A DNA stretch of 64,000 nt from Mycolicibacterium neoaurum VKM Ac-1815D (GTDB lineage Bacteria > Actinomycetota > Actinomycetes > Mycobacteriales > Mycobacteriaceae): assembly GCF_000317305.3 (NCBI RefSeq), contig NC_023036.2:5022001-5086000 (forward strand), given 5' to 3'. Positions 7,946-17,100 of this stretch are shown in pieces. Each line of letters starts with the position of its first letter. Position 1 is the first letter of the stretch. The notes under the pieces were generated by a model. It had not been told where the DNA came from. It saw only the letters and a program-made list of their open reading frames with translations, and ran no database searches. Made by a program: the position numbers and the translations under genes.

Positions 7946-8775
7946 TCGGTCACCACACCGCGCAGACCATCCGCGCCGAACAGCGGCTCGAGCATCCCGG
8001 ACAGATCGGGCCCGCGGCGCAGGCCGTGCCCACCGTCGACGTTGATCACCTGGCCGGTGATGAAGCTCGCGGCGTCGCTGAGCAGGAACACCGCCAGATT
8101 CGCGACATCCTCGACCTCCCCGACCCGCGGCAGCGGCGTGCAGGCGGCGTAATCGGCGCTCAGCGCGGGCGTATCGAGGATCGGCGCCACCATGTCGGTA
8201 CGGGTCAATCCGGGCCGGATTCCGTTGACACGCACCGAGGACGGGCCCAGCTCGTCGGCGGCGACCATCATCAGATGATCAAGCGCGGCCTTGCTTGGTC
8301 CGTAGGCGCCGAACCAGCGGTGGGTGTTGCTCGAGGCGATCGAGGAGATTCCGACGAACGATCCGCCGCCGCCGCGGACCAGCTCGCGAGCGGAGTGCTT
8401 GAGCACATACATGGTCCCGTTGATGTTCAGGTCGACCGTGTTGCGCCAGGCCGCGGAGTCGATCTGGGTCAGCGGGCCGATCGTTTCCGAGCCGCCTGCG
8501 CTGTGCACGACGCCATCGAGCTGCCCGTGCCAGGCGGTCGCCGCGTCGACGAGGCGGGCAGCCTCGTCCTCGTCGGTGATATCGGCGGGCTGGTAGTTCA
8601 CCTGACCGGCGCCGGCGCCGGCGATCTCCGCCGCGGCGGCCTCCAGCTTGTCGGCGTTGCGGCCGGCGAGCACGACATTGCCGCCTGCGCCGACGATGGC
8701 GGCCGCCACCCCCTTGCCGATACCGCTGCCACCACCGGTGACCAGGTAGGTGCGCTCGGCCAGCGACAACAGCAT
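7942..8775 (-). CDS. Short-chain dehydrogenase/reductase, probably KstR-controlled
   Basis: 277 aa classical SDR: NAD(P) motif TGGGSGIGKG, NSAGG-type loop seen as HSAGG, catalytic Ser in ISSIASS and Tyr-x3-Lys in YGPSKAA, C-terminal GQVINVDGGHG. The ATG at 8775 has GGAGG six bases upstream and is preferred to the TTG at 8781. An exact KstR-type box lies 34 bp upstream, so it may reduce or oxidise a sterol-derived or acyl-CoA substrate. In M. tuberculosis an SDR (Rv3485c) also lies a few genes from otsA; orthology is inferred. Confidence 0.85.
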   Translation of the reverse strand: MLLSLAERTYLVTGGGSGIGKGVAAAIVGAGGNVVLAGRNADKLEAAAAEIAGAGAGQVNYQPADITDEDEAARLVDAATAWHGQLDGVVHSAGGSETIGPLTQIDSAAWRNTVDLNINGTMYVLKHSARELVRGGGGSFVGISSIASSNTHRWFGAYGPSKAALDHLMMVAADELGPSSVRVNGIRPGLTRTDMVAPILDTPALSADYAACTPLPRVGEVEDVANLAVFLLSDAASFITGQVINVDGGHGLRRGPDLSGMLEPLFGADGLRGVVTD

Positions 8776-8808
8776 GGACAACCTCCGCGAAAGAGAAGAC
8801 CGACTAAC

Positions 8809-8822
8809 TAGAACAGGTTCCA
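8809..8822. promoter_or_regulatory. KstR operator-like box upstream of the SDR
   Basis: TAGAACAGGTTCCA fits TnnAACnnGTTnnA exactly. It lies between the SDR start (8775, minus) and the 54-aa gene (8920, plus). Confidence 0.75.
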
Positions 8823-8919
8823 GTTATACGGCACCGCTGACCTCGGCGCGGAGGTTTCCGCCGACAACGGATTCCTCCCTGACAATCCCCGGCCGACGCC
8901 GGTCGCCTAGCATTGGAGG

Positions 8920-9084
8920 ATGCCTGCAAAAACAGATGCCGCCGATATCGGCGAGGTCGAGCCCGTCGCCGACGATACGGCCAGCCAGGCGCGCCGCGTC
9001 GTCGCCGCCTATGCCGTCGACGCCGAGGAGTGCCGGATGTTCCTGGCGATGCTGGGTATCGGACCCGCGAAGTCCGAGGCCTAG
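8920..9084 (+). CDS. Small protein coupled to otsA (Rv3489-like)
   Basis: 54 aa (MPAKTDAADIGEVEPVADDT at the start, FLAMLGIGPAKSEA at the end). Its TAG stop overlaps the GTG start of otsA by one base, which indicates translational coupling. Length and position match the 54-aa Rv3489 next to otsA (Rv3490) in M. tuberculosis. Acidic N-terminus and a short helical C-terminus; function unknown. GGAGG directly abuts the ATG, so initiation may be weak. Confidence 0.75.
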   Translation: MPAKTDAADIGEVEPVADDTASQARRVVAAYAVDAEECRMFLAMLGIGPAKSEA

Positions 9085-10544
9085 TGGCACCGGGAGTCGA
9101 TTCCGCCGACTCCATCCCGGAATCCGGGCACGCCGACTTCGTAGTCGTCGCCAACCGGCTGCCGATCGACCAGGTCCGTCTTCCCGACGGCACCACCACC
9201 TGGAAGCGCAGCCCGGGCGGCCTGGTGACCGCGCTGGAGCCGATACTGCGCAAGCAGAGCGGTGCATGGATCGGTTGGGCGGGCGTTCCGGACGGTGACG
9301 AAGAGCCCATCGTCCAAGAGGACCTCAAGCTCTACCCCGTGCGGTTGTCCGCCGAGGACGTGGCGCTGTACTACGAGGGCTTTTCCAACGCCACCCTCTG
9401 GCCGCTGTACCACGATGTCATCGTCAAACCGCAGTACCACCGGCACTGGTGGGACCGCTACGTGGAGGTGAACCGGCGCTTCGCCGAGGCCACGGCGCGC
9501 GCCGCTGCGCCCGGGGCGACCGTCTGGATCCAGGACTACCAGCTGCAGCTGGTCCCCAAGATGTTGCGGATGCTGCGCCCCGATCTCACCATCGGCTTCT
9601 TCCTGCACATCCCGTTCCCGCCGGTGGAACTGTTCATGCAGATGCCCTGGCGCACCGAGATCATCGAGGGGCTCCTGGGCGCCGACCTGGTCGGTTTCCA
9701 CCTCGCCGGCGGCGCGCAGAACTTCCTGATCCTGGCTCGTCGCCTGCTGGGCGCCAACACCTCACGCGCCACGATCGGTGTGCGCTCCCGCTTCGGTGAG
9801 GTGCAGATCGGCTTCCGCACCGTCAAGGTGGGCGCATTCCCCATCTCCATCGACTCGGCCGAACTCGATCGAAAGGCGCGCGCCCGCGGCATCCGTCAAC
9901 GCGCCCGCGAGATCCGGGCCGAGCTGGGCAACCCGCGCAAGCTGCTGCTCGGCGTCGACCGACTGGACTACACCAAGGGCATCGATGTCCGGTTGAAGGC
10001 CTTCTCCGAGTTGCTGGCCGAAGATCGCGCCGACCGCTCCGACACGGTGTTGGTCCAACTCGCCACGCCCAGCCGTGAGCGGGTGGAGAGCTATATCGAG
10101 ATGCGCGAGGGTATCGAGCGACAGGTCGGGCACATCAACGGTGAGTACGGCGAGGTCGGTCACCCGGTGGTGCACTATCTGCACCGGCCGGTCCCCCGCG
10201 ATGACCTGATCGCCTTCTTCGTCGCCGCCGATGTCATGCTCGTCACCCCGTTGCGCGATGGGATGAACCTGGTGGCCAAGGAGTACGTCGCCTGCCGCAG
10301 TGACCTCGGCGGCGCCCTCGTGCTCTCCGAATTCACCGGCGCCGCTGCGGAGTTGCGCCAGGCCTACCTGTGCAACCCGCACCACACCGATGGTGTGCGC
10401 GATGCCATCGAGCAGGCGCTGAACCAGCCTCCCGAGGAGGGCAGGCGCCGGATGCGGGCGTTGCGCCGGCAGGTCCTCGCCCACGATGTCGACCGCTGGG
10501 CGCGGTCGTTCCTGGATGCCCTTGCCGGGACCGGCCCGGACTAG
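9084..10544 (+). CDS. otsA: Trehalose-6-phosphate synthase
   Basis: 486 aa GT20 glycosyltransferase that joins UDP-(or ADP-)glucose and glucose-6-phosphate to give trehalose-6-phosphate, a cytosolic step supplying trehalose for mycolate glycolipids. Visible features are FVVVANRLP, SPGGLVTAL, the active-site region VWIQDYQLQLVP, GFFLHIPFPP, GVDRLDYTKGI and the nucleotide-binding TPLRDGMNLVAKEY. The GTG at 9084 fits coupling to the upstream small gene; the frame is open farther upstream but without family similarity. Its stop overlaps that of mam4B tail to tail. Confidence 0.96.
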   Translation: MAPGVDSADSIPESGHADFVVVANRLPIDQVRLPDGTTTWKRSPGGLVTALEPILRKQSGAWIGWAGVPDGDEEPIVQEDLKLYPVRLSAEDVALYYEGFSNATLWPLYHDVIVKPQYHRHWWDRYVEVNRRFAEATARAAAPGATVWIQDYQLQLVPKMLRMLRPDLTIGFFLHIPFPPVELFMQMPWRTEIIEGLLGADLVGFHLAGGAQNFLILARRLLGANTSRATIGVRSRFGEVQIGFRTVKVGAFPISIDSAELDRKARARGIRQRAREIRAELGNPRKLLLGVDRLDYTKGIDVRLKAFSELLAEDRADRSDTVLVQLATPSRERVESYIEMREGIERQVGHINGEYGEVGHPVVHYLHRPVPRDDLIAFFVAADVMLVTPLRDGMNLVAKEYVACRSDLGGALVLSEFTGAAAELRQAYLCNPHHTDGVRDAIEQALNQPPEEGRRRMRALRRQVLAHDVDRWARSFLDALAGTGPD

Positions 10545-11026
10545 ATCGGCGTGATGTAACTGATCAGCCAGCGCCCGTCGACCTTCTGGTAGTCGACCTT
10601 CAGCCGGCTGCCGTCGTACACCGACTCCTTGGACTTGTCGGTGACGGTGCGGTTCATGAACACCAGCACCGATGCCGAATCCCGTTGCGCGCTCAGCATT
10701 CCGGCACCGACGGCATGCGCCTGGCTGACCACCTGACGCTCCCTGGCCTGCGGGATGATGTCCTTGGCGGCGCGGTCCTCGAACTCACGCCGGTAGTCCG
10801 GGGTCAGCAGCGTGGCCGCCTCGGACAGGCTGCGCTCCACCGTCTGGAAGTCATAGCCGAACACCCGCGGGATCTGCTGGATGGCCAGGGCGGGCAACTC
10901 CGCCTCGGCGGCCTGCGCCGCGCGGGTCTGCACCCTGTCCCAGTACAAGCCGCCCGCGACGGCGGCCAGCGCGACCAGGCCGAGGGCGAACAACACCGAC
11001 ACCGCCTGGATGAGTCTGGTGCGCAT
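10541..11026 (-). CDS. mam4B: Mce-associated membrane protein Mam4B
   Basis: 161 aa with one N-terminal membrane anchor (residues about 7-30) and a SnoaL/NTF2-like extracytoplasmic domain typical of Mce-associated proteins (VDYQKVDGRWLISYITPI at the end). Last gene of the mce4 gene string, corresponding to Rv3492c. It overlaps mam4A by one base and otsA by four bases at the 3' end (shared CTAG). Such proteins are thought to stabilise Mce complexes. Confidence 0.88.
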   Translation of the reverse strand: MRTRLIQAVSVLFALGLVALAAVAGGLYWDRVQTRAAQAAEAELPALAIQQIPRVFGYDFQTVERSLSEAATLLTPDYRREFEDRAAKDIIPQARERQVVSQAHAVGAGMLSAQRDSASVLVFMNRTVTDKSKESVYDGSRLKVDYQKVDGRWLISYITPI

Positions 11027-11736
11027 CAGTTGCCGCCTTCGGGGTACTTCAGGTCATATCCGGTCATGTGGCCGTTACCGTCCTCGTGCACGATCACCCG
11101 CATCCGGTACGGCTGCGACGGCGTGTCGACCCCGTCTATATCGGTGACCGTCACCCGGACCGACACCAGAACCGATGCATTACCGCCGATCTCGTCGACC
11201 TTTTCCAGCGCCGCACCGCTGATGACGGCCTCGGAGCTGGCATTGGTGTCGCGGAAGATGGCCTTCAGATTGTCGACGTTGTTGTCCTGGCTCATCATGT
11301 CGCGCAACGGCCCGCTGGTGCCATCGACGAAGCGGTTGACGCTCTCGTCGATGCTGTTCTGGTCGTAGCTGAACATGTTCATCACCGTCTGTGACGCGGT
11401 GTCGACAAAACGCTGATCGCGGGCCTGACTCTCAGCAGCCTCCCGTCGCTGCACGGTCAACACCACCACAGCGGTCACCAACACTGCCGCGGCGACCAGG
11501 GCCGCCACCGCCGACACCAGGGATACCAGCGCCCGGTGCGGCCGGCGCGGTGGCAGGGCCGCCGCACGCACCGGTGCGGGCACCGTCACCGCGGGCGGCG
11601 GCGCCGGCAAGATCGTGGCTGCCTCGGTAGCATCAGCGCCCGCCGGACCGGCGGCCCGGGACGCGCGTCGACGGGCTACCTTGCGGGTCTGCTCGCCATC
11701 GGTGTCGGTGTTGTCCGTCGTTTCTTCGTCGACCAT
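11026..11736 (-). CDS. mam4A: Mce-associated membrane protein Mam4A
   Basis: 236 aa. Residues 1-60 are a charged, Pro/Ala-rich cytosolic tail; one membrane helix follows (about 72-92, LVSAVAALVAAAVLVTAVVV); the rest is the extracytoplasmic Mce-associated domain ending MTGYDLKYPEGGN. Corresponds to Rv3493c. Start abuts the mce4F stop, so it is in the same transcript. Confidence 0.88.
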   Translation of the reverse strand: MVDEETTDNTDTDGEQTRKVARRRASRAAGPAGADATEAATILPAPPPAVTVPAPVRAAALPPRRPHRALVSLVSAVAALVAAAVLVTAVVVLTVQRREAAESQARDQRFVDTASQTVMNMFSYDQNSIDESVNRFVDGTSGPLRDMMSQDNNVDNLKAIFRDTNASSEAVISGAALEKVDEIGGNASVLVSVRVTVTDIDGVDTPSQPYRMRVIVHEDGNGHMTGYDLKYPEGGN

Positions 11737-13500
11737 CTACAGCTGTCCTGGCGCCATCATCAGATCCACCCAATTCTCCGCGGGGGTGAACTTGTCACTC
11801 CCGGATGCGAACACTCCGGTGCCGCCGTTCGTGGGGTCGGCGAACACTCCCGTCTTCGGATCGTAGGTGGTCGTCAACGACGCGCTGGCCACGGGCTGTT
11901 CGGCGGGCAATGGTCCCGGCATCGGAGGTGCAGGAGCCGGCGGTACCAGCGCCTCGGGCGGTGGCGCCAAAGCCGGCGCCTCCGATCCCGGCGGTCGGTA
12001 GATCGGCGTACCCGGTGGCAGCGGCGGAGCAGGCACCTGGCGACCGTAGGGCGGCAGCACCTGATCCGGCGGCGCATAGAACGGCCACGGCGGCGCCGGC
12101 GGATTGTTGTTGGGCGGCACCGGATTCGGGAACGGCGCGTTGGGCGCGGGCCCCGGTCCCGGCAGCACGCCAGGGGGCAACTGCACCGCGGGCGGACCCG
12201 GGTCGTAATCGGCCTCCGGCGGGATGTTCGGGAACTTGTTCGGCGGCGTGATATTGCGTGGGTCCGTAACAGGGGTGCCGTAGGGCACCGGCGGGCCACG
12301 CCACGGATTGCTGCCAATCGGGACATAACCGACCGGATCGCGGCACAGTTGCACCGTGGGTGCCCGCTTGCCGGGGAATTCCTGGCATGGGTAGTTGCGC
12401 GCGCCCCGCACGACCGCAGGGTCGTTCTGGGCCGTTTTGCAGTACATGTCGGTGGGAAGCTCACGCAGCGTGGTATCCGCGGGCGACCGGATTTCAGTCG
12501 CCGGTAGGAAGCCGACCGAACACGGCGGCGAGTCACCCAGGTTGATCTTGAAGTCCAGCTTGCCGCCCTCGTCGGCAGGCAGACCGGTGCCAACGGTGTT
12601 CAGCGCGGCGAGCAGGGCCGGGAAGATCACCAACGCCTGCTCGATCGACTTGTGGTAAATCACGCCGATGCGACCGACGTTGGCGAGATTCGCGGCCAGC
12701 ACCGGGAATGTCGGTCGGATCCCCTCGAACGTGACGTTGGCCTCGGCGGCGGCACCCGGCACGGTCTGCAACACCGAGCGCAGCTGCGGATCGGCGTTGG
12801 CGACCTCACCGGTCAACCGTGCCAGTCCGTCAGCGGTGGCACGGATGCTGTCCCCGGATCGAATCTGGGCGTCCAGGAACGGGCCGGCCTCGTCGATCAG
12901 CTGGGCGGTCTGCGGATAGGCGGCATTGGCCTCGTCTACCAGATCGCGTCCGGACTGGATGAGCCGGGACAGCTCGGGACCGGATCCGTTGAAGGCCTTG
13001 AAGGTCTCCGAGAGCAGATCCTGGATGCGGGCATCGCCGACACTGTTGACCAGATCATCGGCCTGCTTCAGCATTCCGGCGATGTCCTGGCCGATCGCGG
13101 TGCGCTCCACCCCGATGGTGGACCCGTTGCGCAGCAGCTCAGAATCGGCCTGCCCGTCCGGTGGAACAAGGTCGATGTACTGCTCACCGACAGCCGACAC
13201 GCTCTTCACGGTGGCGGTGACATTGGCGGGCACCTCGGTGTCGGTGTTCAACCGCATCTTGGCAGCCACACCGTCATCGGTCAGCCCGACTTCCTCGACA
13301 CGACCGATGGTGACACCGCGATAAGTCACGTTGGCGTTCTGGTACAGGCCGCCCCCGGCAACGAAATTAGCCGTGACGTTGTAGGTTCCGATTCCCAGCG
13401 TGGCAGGCACGTGCAGGTAGAACGCCGAGATGGCGGTGACGGTCAGCACCGTCACGACGGCGAAGATGGACAGTTGCAGGCGGGTCAGACGGGTCAGCAT
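11737..13500 (-). CDS. mce4F: Mce4F, sterol importer substrate-binding subunit
   Basis: 587 aa. Membrane anchor at residues about 7-28, MlaD/MCE domain (about 35-115), helical Mce needle region (to about 320), then a long Pro-rich tail (about 370-560, many PPPG and PAPP runs). MCE proteins form a hexameric lipid-conducting tube; Mce4 imports cholesterol. Start ATG at 13500 overlaps the mce4E stop by one base. Confidence 0.95.
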   Translation of the reverse strand: MLTRLTRLQLSIFAVVTVLTVTAISAFYLHVPATLGIGTYNVTANFVAGGGLYQNANVTYRGVTIGRVEEVGLTDDGVAAKMRLNTDTEVPANVTATVKSVSAVGEQYIDLVPPDGQADSELLRNGSTIGVERTAIGQDIAGMLKQADDLVNSVGDARIQDLLSETFKAFNGSGPELSRLIQSGRDLVDEANAAYPQTAQLIDEAGPFLDAQIRSGDSIRATADGLARLTGEVANADPQLRSVLQTVPGAAAEANVTFEGIRPTFPVLAANLANVGRIGVIYHKSIEQALVIFPALLAALNTVGTGLPADEGGKLDFKINLGDSPPCSVGFLPATEIRSPADTTLRELPTDMYCKTAQNDPAVVRGARNYPCQEFPGKRAPTVQLCRDPVGYVPIGSNPWRGPPVPYGTPVTDPRNITPPNKFPNIPPEADYDPGPPAVQLPPGVLPGPGPAPNAPFPNPVPPNNNPPAPPWPFYAPPDQVLPPYGRQVPAPPLPPGTPIYRPPGSEAPALAPPPEALVPPAPAPPMPGPLPAEQPVASASLTTTYDPKTGVFADPTNGGTGVFASGSDKFTPAENWVDLMMAPGQL

Positions 13501-14663
13501 TACGGCGCCCCCTCGTGCTGGGTCGCGGTGCCCGGCGGGATCTTGAACGGATCGGCCGCCTGACCGGAAAGGTTCGCGAGCGCGCCGGTCAGAAAGTCCG
13601 GCGGGTTGATCACCTCGTTGAGGTGCTTCATGTTCGGATCGAAGAAGGATGTGGTGAAGATCGACTCGCCGAACCGGCGCACGGTCAGGTCGAAGGTGAC
13701 GAATGTGTTGAGGTAGTCACCCCGGACCGCGTTGCGCAGGTATTTGTAGTGGAACGGGAACGTCGGAAGGAATTCCAAATCCTTGATGAAGTCATCGGCA
13801 TTATCGTTGAGCGCCTTGATGACCGGGTACAGATCCTTGAGGTCGGCGGCGAAATCGTCCTTGGTCTCCGAGAGCACCCGCGAGCCCACCTCGGCGAAGC
13901 CGCGCAATGCGGAGAATGCGTCGACGATGTTCTGCCGGTTGTTGTTCAGCACCAGCAGCGCGTTGGGCAGCGTGTCCAGCGTGCGGCCCAGATTGTCCTT
14001 GCTGCGCGCCAGGATCGAGGCGAACCGGTTCAACCCATCGGCGGCGGCGATGATGTCATCGGTCTGGCGATCCAGGGACGCGGTCAACTCGGCCAACCGG
14101 GGCAGCAGACCGGCGAAACTGCCGGACCGGCCGGCGACCGCGGCGTAGGCCTCATCGGTGATGTCCTGCAGCGCACCGAGATTACCCTTGTTGACCACGA
14201 TCCCGAGGGCGGAGAGCACCTCCTCGGTGGTGGGATAGCGACCGATGGCGCCCAGCGGGATCCTCGATCCCTGCTTGAGCCTGCCCACCGGGTCATCCAG
14301 CGGCGGGGCCAACTGCACATGCTGGGACCCCAGAAGGGAGGTCTGCGCGACGGTCGCCGTCGCATTCTCCGGCAGATCCACATCACCGTCCAGAGACAGC
14401 TGGACGGCAGCGTAGAAGGTGCCGTCGGGCCTCTGCACCGCCTCGATACCCGAGACGCTGCCGACGGTGACATCGTCGAGCATCACCGGTGAGTTCTGCG
14501 GCAGTGTCGCCACATCCGGCAGTTCGGCGGTGATGACATACGAGCCGGCACCGTGGCCGGCGGTTCCCGGCATGTTCAGCGAGTTGAGTCCGCCGAATTG
14601 GCAGCCGGCCAACACCAGCGCGGAGGCACCTACCGCGCCGCCGCGCAACAGCATCCGGGTCAT
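13500..14663 (-). CDS. mce4E: Mce4E lipoprotein (LprN)
   Basis: 387 aa lipoprotein subunit. The ATG at 14663 overlaps mce4D by 4 bp (ATGA) and gives a proper lipoprotein signal with lipobox LAGC (Cys about residue 18); the longer frame would bury it. An MCE domain follows (SYVITAELPDVATLPQNSPV onward, about 35-120), then a helical region. Mce E subunits are the lipid-anchored member of the hexamer. Also called lprN. Confidence 0.94.
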   Translation of the reverse strand: MTRMLLRGGAVGASALVLAGCQFGGLNSLNMPGTAGHGAGSYVITAELPDVATLPQNSPVMLDDVTVGSVSGIEAVQRPDGTFYAAVQLSLDGDVDLPENATATVAQTSLLGSQHVQLAPPLDDPVGRLKQGSRIPLGAIGRYPTTEEVLSALGIVVNKGNLGALQDITDEAYAAVAGRSGSFAGLLPRLAELTASLDRQTDDIIAAADGLNRFASILARSKDNLGRTLDTLPNALLVLNNNRQNIVDAFSALRGFAEVGSRVLSETKDDFAADLKDLYPVIKALNDNADDFIKDLEFLPTFPFHYKYLRNAVRGDYLNTFVTFDLTVRRFGESIFTTSFFDPNMKHLNEVINPPDFLTGALANLSGQAADPFKIPPGTATQHEGAP

Positions 14664-16045
14664 CCGCCCGCTCCTTCCACCGGTGCCGGGCCAGGCAGCG
14701 GGCCGGTGCCCATCGGCGGCGGCGGCGGGACGGGTCCCGCCGGGGATACCTGTCCTGGCACGGCCGGCGGCGGCAGGATGAGCTGGCTGAGGTTGCCACC
14801 CGGCGGGGCAGTCGGCGGGGTCACCCCTGGCGCCGGTTGCCACTGCAGGTAGGGAACCGGCGTCCGAGACTTGGCCTCCGTGGCCGGCGTGTCGTAGATG
14901 ATCTGACCCTTGTACGCGGTGATGCTGTCGATCGGATGCAGCAGGATAGGCGGATAGTTCATGGTGATGCGCTTGAGCACCGGGCCCATGCGCTGCCGGC
15001 AGATCTCGGCGCGCTTGTAATTGTCCGGCGAGGCACCGACATCGAAGGTGCCACCGCAGATGAACTGCACCGGGTTGGCGAAGTTGGGCAGCGACAGCAG
15101 ACCACCGACGGTGCCCTGTGCGGGGTTGTAGATGTTGTAGAAGTTCGCCAGACCGTTGGGTGTCACGTGCAGGATCTGCTCGATGTCATCGCTGTGATCG
15201 GTGAGGATCTGGGTGAACTCGGTAAGGCTGTTCACCGATTTGATCAGCGAAGAGTTGGACTCGCTGAGTAGTCCGCGGACATCGCCGAGTGCGGTGTTGA
15301 GCACACCGAGGGTGTTGTCCAGATCGGCGGAACTGTCGGCCAGCACCTGGGACACCGATGCCACGTGGTTGGTGAACTGCACGATCTGCTCGTTGCTGTT
15401 GGACAACGCGTTGACCAGCACCTGCAGGTTGCGGATGGTGCCGAACAGGTCGGCGCGTGAGTCACCGAGACGACCCGCGGTCTGGGACAGTTCGCGCAGC
15501 GCCTGCCGGAACGATTCGCCGTTACCGTCGAAGGTGTCGGCGGCCTGGTTGACGAAGGTGGTCAGCGGTCCCTGCAGGCCGCCCTCCTTCGGTCCGAGCT
15601 GGGTGCTCAGCGCGGTGAGCTGTTCTTTGACCTCGTCCCATTCGACGGGGACGCCGGTGCGATCGAGGCCGATCTCGGCGCCGGCAGCCAAGGTGTCACC
15701 GCCGGTGAAGGCCGGGGTGAGTTGGATGAACCTGGCCGAGACCAGGTTCGGCGCGATGATGATCGCCCGCGCATCGGCGGGTACCCGGACGTCGTCCTGC
15801 ACGGTCATGGTGATCTTGACGTCGTTGGCCCGTGGCTGGATCGAGTCGATGCGGCCCACCGGGACGCCGACGACGCGGACATCGTCGCCCGGATAGAGCC
15901 CGACCGCGGTCGGGAAGTAGGCGACGATCCTTTGGCCACCGCGGTTCGGCCACACCAGGTAGACGCCGACGGCGAGCAGCGCGACGAGTGCAACCGCGAC
16001 GACCCCGCGCAGCCAACTGGATCTTTTCGACTTCGGTTGTGTCAT
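14660..16045 (-). CDS. mce4D: Mce4D, sterol importer subunit
   Basis: 461 aa: basic N-terminus, membrane helix at about 13-31, MCE domain (about 38-120, RIVAYFPTAVGLYPGDDVRV), helical region, and a Pro-rich C-terminal tail after residue 390 (PTAPPGG, PPPPPMGTGP). Overlaps both neighbours by 4 bp. Corresponds to Rv3496c. Confidence 0.94.
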   Translation of the reverse strand: MTQPKSKRSSWLRGVVAVALVALLAVGVYLVWPNRGGQRIVAYFPTAVGLYPGDDVRVVGVPVGRIDSIQPRANDVKITMTVQDDVRVPADARAIIIAPNLVSARFIQLTPAFTGGDTLAAGAEIGLDRTGVPVEWDEVKEQLTALSTQLGPKEGGLQGPLTTFVNQAADTFDGNGESFRQALRELSQTAGRLGDSRADLFGTIRNLQVLVNALSNSNEQIVQFTNHVASVSQVLADSSADLDNTLGVLNTALGDVRGLLSESNSSLIKSVNSLTEFTQILTDHSDDIEQILHVTPNGLANFYNIYNPAQGTVGGLLSLPNFANPVQFICGGTFDVGASPDNYKRAEICRQRMGPVLKRITMNYPPILLHPIDSITAYKGQIIYDTPATEAKSRTPVPYLQWQPAPGVTPPTAPPGGNLSQLILPPPAVPGQVSPAGPVPPPPPMGTGPLPGPAPVEGAGG

Positions 16046-17100
16046 GGCGTCTTCGGCCTAATCAGGGTGCGTTCGGAGATGTATCCGCGCAGCATGTCGG
16101 CGAGGCTGTCGGGCAGCTTGCCGGGCTGGAAGTAGCCGTCCAGCAATACCTCCGCCATCGTTGCCGGCGGTAATCCGTAGAGGTTGATGTTGAAGCCCGG
16201 GCCGTTGCCGACGACCTCGGCCAGCGCGGTGGCATACGGTGGCAGACGCTTGAGCGCTTCCCCGATGTGTTCCTTGCGCTCAAGCAGGTTGGCCATCACG
16301 GCATCCAGCTTCTGCAATACGGGCAGGAACTCCCGCTTGTTGTCGGCAACGAATCCCGAAAGCTGTTGGGACACATCGTCGATACCGGCGATCAGTGTGC
16401 TGAGCGCCTGCCTGCGCTCGTCGAGGGCGGCGAAGAGCTGATTACCGTCGGTGATCAGTTGGTTCACCTGACCGGAGCGCTCCGCCAACGTCTGCGAGAC
16501 GTTCTTGGCGTGCAAGAGCAGCTGCTCCAGCGCGGCATCACGCTTGTTCAGGCTGCGACTCAGGTCGGCGACCCCGTCCAGGGCGCCGCGCAGCTGCGGG
16601 GTGGCATCGCGCAGCGTGTCGGTGAGGGTCTGCAGGGCCTGCTCGAACCGCGGCTTGTCGAGTGCACTGACGTTGCCACCGAGATCCTGCAACGCTGTGT
16701 TGAGGGTGTACGGCGTGGTGGTGCGGTTGACCGGGATGACGGTGGAGTCCCCACTGCCACCCGGAGTGACCGATAGCGACTTCTGACCGAGCACCGTATC
16801 GGTCTTGATGGCCACCAACGTCTGGTTGCCGACCTTGATCTTGCGATCGACTGTGAATCCGACCTTGGCCTGATCACCGGCCAGGGACACCGAGTTCACC
16901 TTGCCCACGTTGATCCCCGAGATGTTCACATCGTTGCCGGGTGTGATACCGCCGGCATCGGTGAAGTAGGCCTCGTAGGTGCGCCCTTGCGGATACCAAG
17001 GCAATCCGGTGTAGCCGAAGGACACCAGCACCAGGCAGGACACCACGAAAATACCGAGGATGCCGGTGCGCAGCGGGTTGCTGCGATCTGGGCTAGCCAT
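16042..17100 (-). CDS. mce4C: Mce4C, sterol importer subunit
   Basis: 352 aa: membrane helix at about 12-32, MCE domain starting TYEAYFTDAGGITPGNDVNI, then the helical Mce region with many heptad-like Leu (NQLITDGNQLFAALDERRQA). No long Pro-rich tail. Overlaps mce4D by 4 bp and mce4B by 8 bp. Corresponds to Rv3497c. Confidence 0.94.
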   Translation of the reverse strand: MASPDRSNPLRTGILGIFVVSCLVLVSFGYTGLPWYPQGRTYEAYFTDAGGITPGNDVNISGINVGKVNSVSLAGDQAKVGFTVDRKIKVGNQTLVAIKTDTVLGQKSLSVTPGGSGDSTVIPVNRTTTPYTLNTALQDLGGNVSALDKPRFEQALQTLTDTLRDATPQLRGALDGVADLSRSLNKRDAALEQLLLHAKNVSQTLAERSGQVNQLITDGNQLFAALDERRQALSTLIAGIDDVSQQLSGFVADNKREFLPVLQKLDAVMANLLERKEHIGEALKRLPPYATALAEVVGNGPGFNINLYGLPPATMAEVLLDGYFQPGKLPDSLADMLRGYISERTLIRPKTP

